From positions 310,001 through 374,000 of the forward strand of contig CAJQUN010000040.1 of assembly GCA_907163345.1 (NCBI GenBank): DNA of 64,000 bases, read 5' to 3'. This document shows positions 58,515 to 64,000 of the stretch, piece by piece. This DNA is from Haberlea rhodopensis (taxonomy: Eukaryota > Streptophyta > Magnoliopsida > Lamiales > Gesneriaceae). A program made the translations under genes and the position numbers. Numbering within the stretch: position 1 is the first letter of the stretch; each line of letters begins with the position of its first letter. The notes beneath the pieces were generated by a model. The model did not search any database. It saw only the letters and a list, made by a program, of their open reading frames with translations, and had not been told where the DNA came from.

Positions 58515-59069
58515 TTACCAAGTTGGCATGCTGCATGATCTTATCTTTTGAGAACTCAATTTGGGGCAGTCCAATGACAGATTAAGTTTACGCAGACTGG
58601 CAATAGTTTTAAAATTTAAGTGACTCAAACGTTTGTGCCAAAGCCAATTCTTGGAAGAATTCAGGGCAGCAAAGCAAGTAGAGGAGGTAGGCTGATTAAG
58701 ATTCCAATCAATTTTATATGTGTTATCATGCCTTCTTCCTATAAGTAATATACTACCATCAAAAGATTTGATTGTACATGAGTGCTGGTTGAATTCTACG
58801 GAATGACCATTGTCACAGAGTTGACTTATGCTAATCAAGTTATAGCATAGATTTTCAACTAACAGAATATCTTTAATAATAATATTACCGTAGATAATCT
58901 TACCCTTACCCACGGTTCTACCTTTCGCGTTGTCTCCAAAAGTTATTCTGGGTCCGGTGGAGTCCACCAGTTCAGACAATAAGCTCGCATTTCCTGTCAT
59001 ATGTCTAGAGCATCCGCTGTCCAGGAACCATTCTGAGCTCCGAACTTGATGCATTCTAGTTTCCTGCAA
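58515..59069 (-). pseudogene. Sirevirus pol: protease and GAG-pre-integrase
   Basis: Aspartic protease motif WFLDSGCSRHMTGN (DSG type, as in copia), then FGDNAKGRTVGKGKI and LISISQLCDNGHSVEF. The HKRLSHLNFKTIASL zinc-type segment that precedes integrase follows. It ends with an out-of-frame tail near 58515. Between gag and here, minus-strand WVPKG and WVP motifs with intervening stops mark the usual Sirevirus gag-pol junction. Confidence 0.87.
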
Positions 59070-59240
59070 TTAAAGCGATAAAATGATTGGTACCCAATCC
59101 TACTTGGGTCCGGGCAGGATTAGTCCTTTCGGAACCCACACTTGTATGACCCTGATTGCCTTAGGTCGGTGTGTGTTCTGAAATGTGTTTGCATTCATAA
59201 ATGATGGTGATGGTCTTGACTGTGTAGTGTGATAATGAGT

Positions 59241-61048
59241 TTATGCATGTGCTCTTGGTTTGTAGTTCCTGTTGTTTGGCATATACCTCTTCTGGATATG
59301 CATACAGTTGTAATACCAGTTGGGTTTAACCTCTCTAGCTGCTTGACCAGTGGGTTTAAGTTCATTTCTGAACTTTTGCCCCGGTTTAGCTTTCTTGATT
59401 GGTTCAACATAACCAATACCTCGGTGTGATGCATGTTCCTTAATGAGTGTTGCTTTAACAGGTTCTTTAACCAGTTCAATGGGATCATATACTGTGCTAG
59501 ATCTTACAAAGTTCATTGATTGAACATTGCTTTTCTTTAGACACAGCGGAGGTTCGTTACCAGATGAATTGTTGTCATTGCTATTATAGCCTATACCTGT
59601 TCGATCACTAGCAAGTCGAATAGACTCAAGCATTTCATCTTTTCTGGTAGTTGACGCATTCCAAATGCTGACCAGTTTGCTGAGTTTCCGGTAAGCACAC
59701 TTGGCTTCATCTCTTTCTTTCACTAGAAGACTAGTTGTTTCCCTTAAGCATTTTAACTCATTTGATTGTTCACAATCAAGTTTGTTGTTATGCGTTTCCG
59801 TTGGGATTGAGTGCTCAGTCTTATAGCTTTCAAAGGATTCATATAACGTCCGATACTCATTGATCATGTCCTGCAATGCATTGGTAAGTTCACTATGTGT
59901 AAATTCAGATAGATTAGACTCGTGTACCTCAATTTCATCATTTGCCATTAAGCAGTGGACTTCCTCGTCTTCACTCTCGCTGGACGAGCTGGTTGACTCC
60001 TCTGATTCTGATTCAGAATCAGCCCATTTGCTTTTACTTTCTTCTGCCATCAAAACCTTTTGGTCTCTGTCCCTTCTGGATGATTTTCTAGTTTCCTTGG
60101 ATTTTCTGTGATCCTTGGATCCTCTTTTGTGATCATCCTTTTTGGGTTTGGGACAGTCGGCGATGAAATGCCCTGGCTTGAGACAGTTGAAACATACACG
60201 CTTTTCTTCTTCTGATCTTCCTTTGAAGCTCTGCCTTCGTGGATATGATTTCTGATTCTTCTTCATGAATTTCCCGAATTTCTTTACGAACATTGCCATA
60301 GCATCATTACATATTTTTTCTGGAGTCATCTCTGTAGCAGTAGGTATGACTTCTGATGCAGTGAGAGCTTTGGTAGGCTGACTGGTACTGTGTTCATCTT
60401 CAACCCGAATACCTAATTCGAATTCATAGGCTTTTAAATCAGCAAACAGATCATGCAGATCTATCTTGTTGATGTCCTTTGATTCTCTCATAGCAATGGT
60501 CTTGACATCCCATTCTCTTGGGAGACCTCTCATAACCTTGAGGGTGACTTCTCTGTTGGGTAACTCCTTACCCAGACTGCTGAGTTCATTGATTATTCCG
60601 GTCACTCTTTCATCATACTCGTTGAGAGTTTCTTCATTCATCATCTTGATATGCTCAAACTTCTATAATGCCACAGTAAGCTTGTTTTCTTTAGTTTGAT
60701 CATTTCCTTCACAGAGTTGGGCAATCTTCTCCCAGATTTCTTTAGCTGTGGAACACATTTTTATTTTGTTGAACACATTTTTGTCCAAAGTTTTGAACAA
60801 AATGTCATTAGCAACGTTGTCCAGATTGGCTTTCTTCTTTTCTTCATTTGACCATTGTCCTTTTCTACCATTTGTGGATCACCACTTGTGATAGAAGCAG
60901 CTGTATTGATTTTCATGATCTTCATAGGTCCTTCAGTGATTACATACCACATATCATCATCTTGAGCACTTAGATGTGCTTGCATACGGATTCTCCAATC
61001 ATCATATTCGTCTTTCTTGAACATTGGAATCTTGCTGAATGAGGCCAT
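59241..61048 (-). pseudogene. Sirevirus gag
   Basis: Starts MASFSKIPMFKKDEYDDWRI at 61048, about 40 bp inside the primer-binding site. A shift near 60860 and a TAG near 60664 break the N-terminal third (CSTAKEIWEKI lies between them). From 60644 the frame is open: NEYDERVTGIINELSSLGKE, VMRGLPREWDVKT, then a basic region, a CCHC knuckle CFNCLKPGHFIADC, a Lys/Arg block, an acidic Ser-rich block (SESESEESTSSSSESEDEE) and a coiled-coil-prone stretch. A C-terminus with TGIGY and GIGYV repeats follows. Length and this C-terminus are typical of Sirevirus gag. Confidence 0.88.
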
Positions 61049-61091
61049 CAGTTTTTCGTAATTGGTAATTTCTCAAGATTGAGAAGACCTA

Positions 61092-61106
61092 AGCTCTGAT
61101 ACCACT
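61092..61106 (-). other. Primer-binding site of the Sirevirus, initiator Met tRNA
   Basis: The minus strand reads AGTGGTATCAGAGCT directly next to the LTR end, complementary to the initiator Met tRNA 3' end. It fixes the minus-strand orientation. Confidence 0.9.
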
Positions 61107-62521
61107 TGTTAGGATCGGGGTAGTGTTTAGAAGGGGGGGTTGAATAAACACTAGATTCAATTTCGATTTCTTTCTCAAGTTAACTGTAAACTGTTAAGTA
61201 TTACAGTTGCTTCTCAATATCAGGCAAGTCAGCAGACACTTATTATAGTGCGGAAGAGGTCTGCTGAACTTGAGAGGAATAAAACTGAGTAGTAAATAAG
61301 CAATAAACAAATGACACAAGAATTGTTTCTGGAAGTTTGAAGCACAACGCTTCTACGTCTCCCCTTCTTCCTTTGCAGGAAGGAGTCACTAGAAGACTCG
61401 GTTTACACTTTACAGTATACAACCTTCTTAGGCACTCACACAACTTGGCCTAAACTCCTAGCAATCACAACTACTTGATTTGGTTACAAAAGATTCTATG
61501 ACACTCTTTACAGAATACACGTTTAGCTTTGAGTGTTCTTGAGCAGCAGGCTTCAGTTGGAATAATCTATCACAGATTCAGTTGCACTGCTTGTCTGCTC
61601 TTTGCTGAACTTTTGGAATATCAGTAAGTTGATTTTCTTGTTTGCTTTGAAGTATTTCTCTTTGTTGAAAATCGCTCAGCTAACTTCTTCATTCTTTGCT
61701 TGGACGTATTTATAGGTTTGGTTGTCCAACGGTAGCTTTTCTGTATTAGGAAGAGATTAGCTTTCCAAATTCATATTGTCTTCTTTCCTATTTTGTTAAG
61801 CAACGGCTCTTTAACTCTGACGGTATTGGTGACGGAGATATAGCAGGGTGCGCCGCTCTGTTGTACCTTTGTCAAAGAATTGTACTTATTGTGTCTCGTT
61901 GCTCAGTGCTCTTACTGGAAGTTTAGACTTCTGCTGGTTTTCTTTGTTCAACTGGTCGTTCATCCTCTTATGACCAGTTGATGTCTTTGTTCAGTGTGAG
62001 ACTATCCGGTTGATGGTTGTCCAGTAGATGTCCATCCAGTTTATGTTTATCCGGTTGATGTTTGTCCGGTTGATGTCTGTATCCAGTTGATGTCTGTCCA
62101 GTTGGTGGCCATCCAGTTGATGTCTGTCCAGTTGGTGGCCATCCAGTTTATGTCTGTCCAGTTGGTGGCCATCCAGTTTATGTTTATCCGGTTGTTGTCT
62201 GTCCGGTAGATGTCCATCCAGTTTATGTTTATCCGGTTGATGTCTGTATCCAGTTGATGTCTGTCCAGTTGGTGGCCATCCAGTTGATGTCTGTCCAGTT
62301 GGTGGCCATCCAGTTGATGTCTATCCAGTTGGTAGCCATCCAGTTGATGTCTGTCCGGTTGATGTCTATCCAGTTGGTCTTTATCACCCGGTAAGACTTC
62401 AACATCCGGTAGGTGTTCATCCAGTTGGTCTTTATCACCCGGTTGGAGTCTTCATCCGGTAGGAGTCTTCATCCGGTAGGAGTCTTTGTAATCACCAAAA
62501 CTTAGAAATCGTTTCCCAACA
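61107..62521 (-). repeat. 5' LTR of the Sirevirus-type element
   Basis: 1415 bp, same ends as the 3' LTR, with the same TATA box (about 61707-61716). It differs from the 3' LTR at roughly ten or more single positions in the first 850 bases and has a different arrangement of the GTTGATGTCTGTCCAGTT-type units (61975-62475). It ends next to the AAGTT duplication. Confidence 0.93.
61975..62475. repeat. CCAGTTGATGTCTGT minisatellite in Sirevirus LTR
   Basis: Loose tandem repeat of 15- to 30-bp units such as CCAGTTGATGTCTGT, CCAGTTGGTGGCCAT and CCGGTAGATGTCCAT. It sits in U3, upstream of the promoter on the minus strand. The counterpart is at about 51110-51600, with a different number and order of units. 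Confidence 0.88.
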
Positions 62522-62526
62522 AAGTT

Positions 62527-63311
62527 CTTCAACAAACATAGCAAGCCAAAAGCCTCCAGTGCAACCAAACATGAATCCAAAAATGAGGTAACTTGTTATA
62601 ATTGTCAAGAAAAAGGCCATTATGCTAACAAATGTCATAGGAAGAAGAATGAGGACAAAGGGAAAGAAGAAGCCACAAATCTTTGTTTAATGGTGCTTGG
62701 AGATGAAGGAGATGAAAGCGACGATGAGGTACCTTCATTTAATGAATTATTAGATTCCTATCATGAACTTATTGATGCTCTTGGCAAAACCAATCAAACT
62801 TGAGATTGCTAAGAAAGATGAAGAAAATAATTCATTGAAAAATGAATTAAATTCTTTAAAGATATCTTTTTGCAAATTTAGTGAAAGTAGTCTAAAGATG
62901 AATGAGTTGCTTGGCTTGCAACGTTGTAGCTTTGATAAAGCCGAGTTAGGTTTTTCAAGCAAATCAAAATCATTTTCAAGCATGTTAGCTAAAGCCAAGC
63001 ATGATTCTCCTACTTGCAACTATTGTTGTAAAATTGGCCACACTAAGAATAAGTGTAGGTTTGCTAGAATCCAATACCAACCTAATAAGAGGTGGAAATG
63101 GATTCCAAAAGTGCCATTGAAAGTTAACCCTCAAGGACCCAAAAATCAAATGGGTACCAAAAAGCCTCATATTGTTAATTTGTCTTGTAGGGACAACAAT
63201 GGAATGAAGGATGAAGGACCAAGCAACTCAAAGGAGGAGTTTGTATTATTCACCACTATAGAAGAGGCGCGAGGCGTTAGACCAATGACAAGAACGAACT
63301 CTTGTCATTAA
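62527..63311 (+). pseudogene. Copia gag, 3' part with two zinc knuckles
   Basis: Continues the gag cut at 50239. A first CCHC knuckle CYNCQEKGHYANKC is at about 62600, then an acidic stretch (DEGDESDDE), a coiled-coil-like segment interrupted by a stop near 62800, and a second knuckle CNYCCKIGHTKNKC near 63015. A basic end (RWKWIPKVPLKVN) is followed by GTKKPHIVN. The frame ends at TAA 63309-63311 where protease would normally begin. Because the downstream sequence is non-coding, the junction near 63290 probably marks a pol deletion. Confidence 0.8.
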
Positions 63312-64000
63312 GGGTAAAATTTACTTTATACATGTTAAAAGAGCAATTCAAAATTCAATTGGCACAAATTAATTGTGACCAATAAATTATGAAGCTCAAT
63401 ATTCATTGGTAGTAAAATGCAATACCCCTTAGCATATGCACATATAAATTGTTTAATGCTTGATGTATGCTTATCTTTTTATAGTAAGTATCTTGATATG
63501 CCTTGCATTCAAATTTGATTTTGCTATGTGAAAATGTGCAATTATATGTTTTGTTTTCTAATGATGCTTGAGGATTATATTGTTTATTGGGCATAGGTGC
63601 ATGGAATCTTGGTGAAGCATATGCATACTTTTCAATGTTTAAGATTCATTATTGTTTGCCTTAAACGCATGTTTGTATTCCTCTATATGATTTAATCTTA
63701 TGCTTGATGAGGAACATATGTGTAAGTTGATAAAATATGGCTATGTGTCAACATATTTATGCTATGTTTATTTAAATTTTATGCTTTTTGATTATCACAA
63801 AAAGGGGGAGAATTTTGTGATAAACTTGAACCTTAATACATGCATAGTTTAAAGGGGAGAGCTTGTGTATGCATGGTTTGACGGGGAGAGTTATTTGTTT
63901 AATGCTTTACTTGTTTAACTTGTATGTGTTATGCAATTGTTAAGGGGGAGTCATTTTTACTCGCATTTCATGCATATTACTTATTCAAGTTTATCAAGTT
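63312..64000 (+). other. Copia 3' non-coding region with repeated purine tracts
   Basis: AT-rich, no open frame of note. AAAAAGGGGGAG (63800), AAAGGGGAGAG (63851), ACGGGGAGAG (63881) and TTAAGGGGGAG (63940) are polypurine-tract-like runs, as in Sireviruses, and indicate that the 3' LTR is close. CCTTAAACGCATG at 63660 also occurs at the start of the 5' LTR (48151), but the surrounding sequence differs, so this is not the LTR itself. Confidence 0.6.

Larger units (their letters stand above)
50240..62521 (-). mobile_element. Sirevirus-type Ty1/copia element with env-like region
   Basis: LTRs at 50240-51637 and 61107-62521, flanked by a perfect AAGTT duplication (50235-50239 and 62522-62526). 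On the minus strand: LTR, initiator-Met primer-binding site, long gag, protease, integrase, RT-RNase H, an env-like region of about 3 kb, purine tract, LTR. Long gag, order PR-IN-RT-RH, an extra gene after pol and several AAAAAGGGGGA tracts (51638, 52098 and around 55755-55790) are Sirevirus traits. Point substitutions are common between the LTRs, so it is clearly older than the young Tekay element. Every gene carries stops or shifts. Confidence 0.92.
48145..64000 (+). mobile_element. Ty1/copia element, likely Sirevirus-like, pol missing; right end outside window
   Basis: LTR (48145-49440), initiator-Met primer-binding site, gag with two zinc knuckles, then non-coding sequence with AAAAAGGGGGAG-type purine tracts. 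There is no protease, integrase or RT between the end of gag (63311) and the purine tracts, so pol seems deleted. The gag is split by the insertion at 50240-62521. The 3' LTR is expected just past the window. It entered the foldback array: GGTTC (48140-48144) continues the minisatellite unit and should be the 5-bp duplication. Confidence 0.82.

Noticed and set aside
63650..63675. CCTTAAACGCATG as the start of the copia 3' LTR
   Set aside because: Only about 13 bases match the 5' LTR start and the following sequence diverges at once. There is no TG end or purine tract directly before it.

Overview
This is nuclear DNA of a flowering plant, most likely a eudicot. The evidence is one 15-exon host gene with GT..AG introns and a chloroplast transit peptide, several families of plant LTR retrotransposon, and two short hAT-type elements. 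I cannot name the species. By my reading, roughly 85% of the window is transposon-derived.

Layout. (1) 1-9280: right part of a Tat-lineage Ty3/gypsy element on the + strand. It holds a broken gag-pol, a 245-bp tandem repeat, a spliced gene in antisense with its own TATA box (6202-8301), and the 3' LTR. (2) 9281-10088: unique-looking spacer. (3) 10094-35182: a three-layer nest. An old, decayed Tekay/Del-type chromovirus (target-site duplication CTAGC) was entered by a gag-protease-only Athila-type element on the minus strand (13291-29234, duplication ACTAT). One LTR of that element was then entered by a very young Tekay-type chromovirus (19164-28220, duplication CTAAT). All three target-site duplications are visible, so the order of events is fixed. 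(4) 35506-36220: a hAT-like MITE with an 8-bp duplication and tRNA-like segments. (5) 36694-43821: plastidial dihydrolipoyl dehydrogenase, the only host gene found, apparently intact, with a second hAT-like MITE in intron 11. (6) 44850-48144: a large inverted array of 44-bp minisatellite units resembling a foldback element. (7) 48145-64000: a Ty1/copia element (5' LTR and gag, pol apparently lost) that inserted into the foldback array and was itself entered by a 12.3-kb minus-strand Sirevirus-type copia element (50240-62521, duplication AAGTT) carrying an env-like region.

How it fits together. The host gene makes the E3 subunit of the plastid pyruvate dehydrogenase complex, which supplies acetyl-CoA for fatty acid synthesis. 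Everything around it is a transposon landscape. The young Tekay element (two LTRs of 2136 bp, one substitution and two single-base indels noticed) is the only element that looks recently active. Its gag-pol frame is broken by one TAG and one single-base deletion. The Athila-type element and the outer copia element lack polymerase and would have depended on enzymes from relatives. The most unusual signals are the antisense spliced gene in the Tat element, the foldback minisatellite, and the recurrence of GATCGATC-type palindromes in the LTRs of three unrelated elements.
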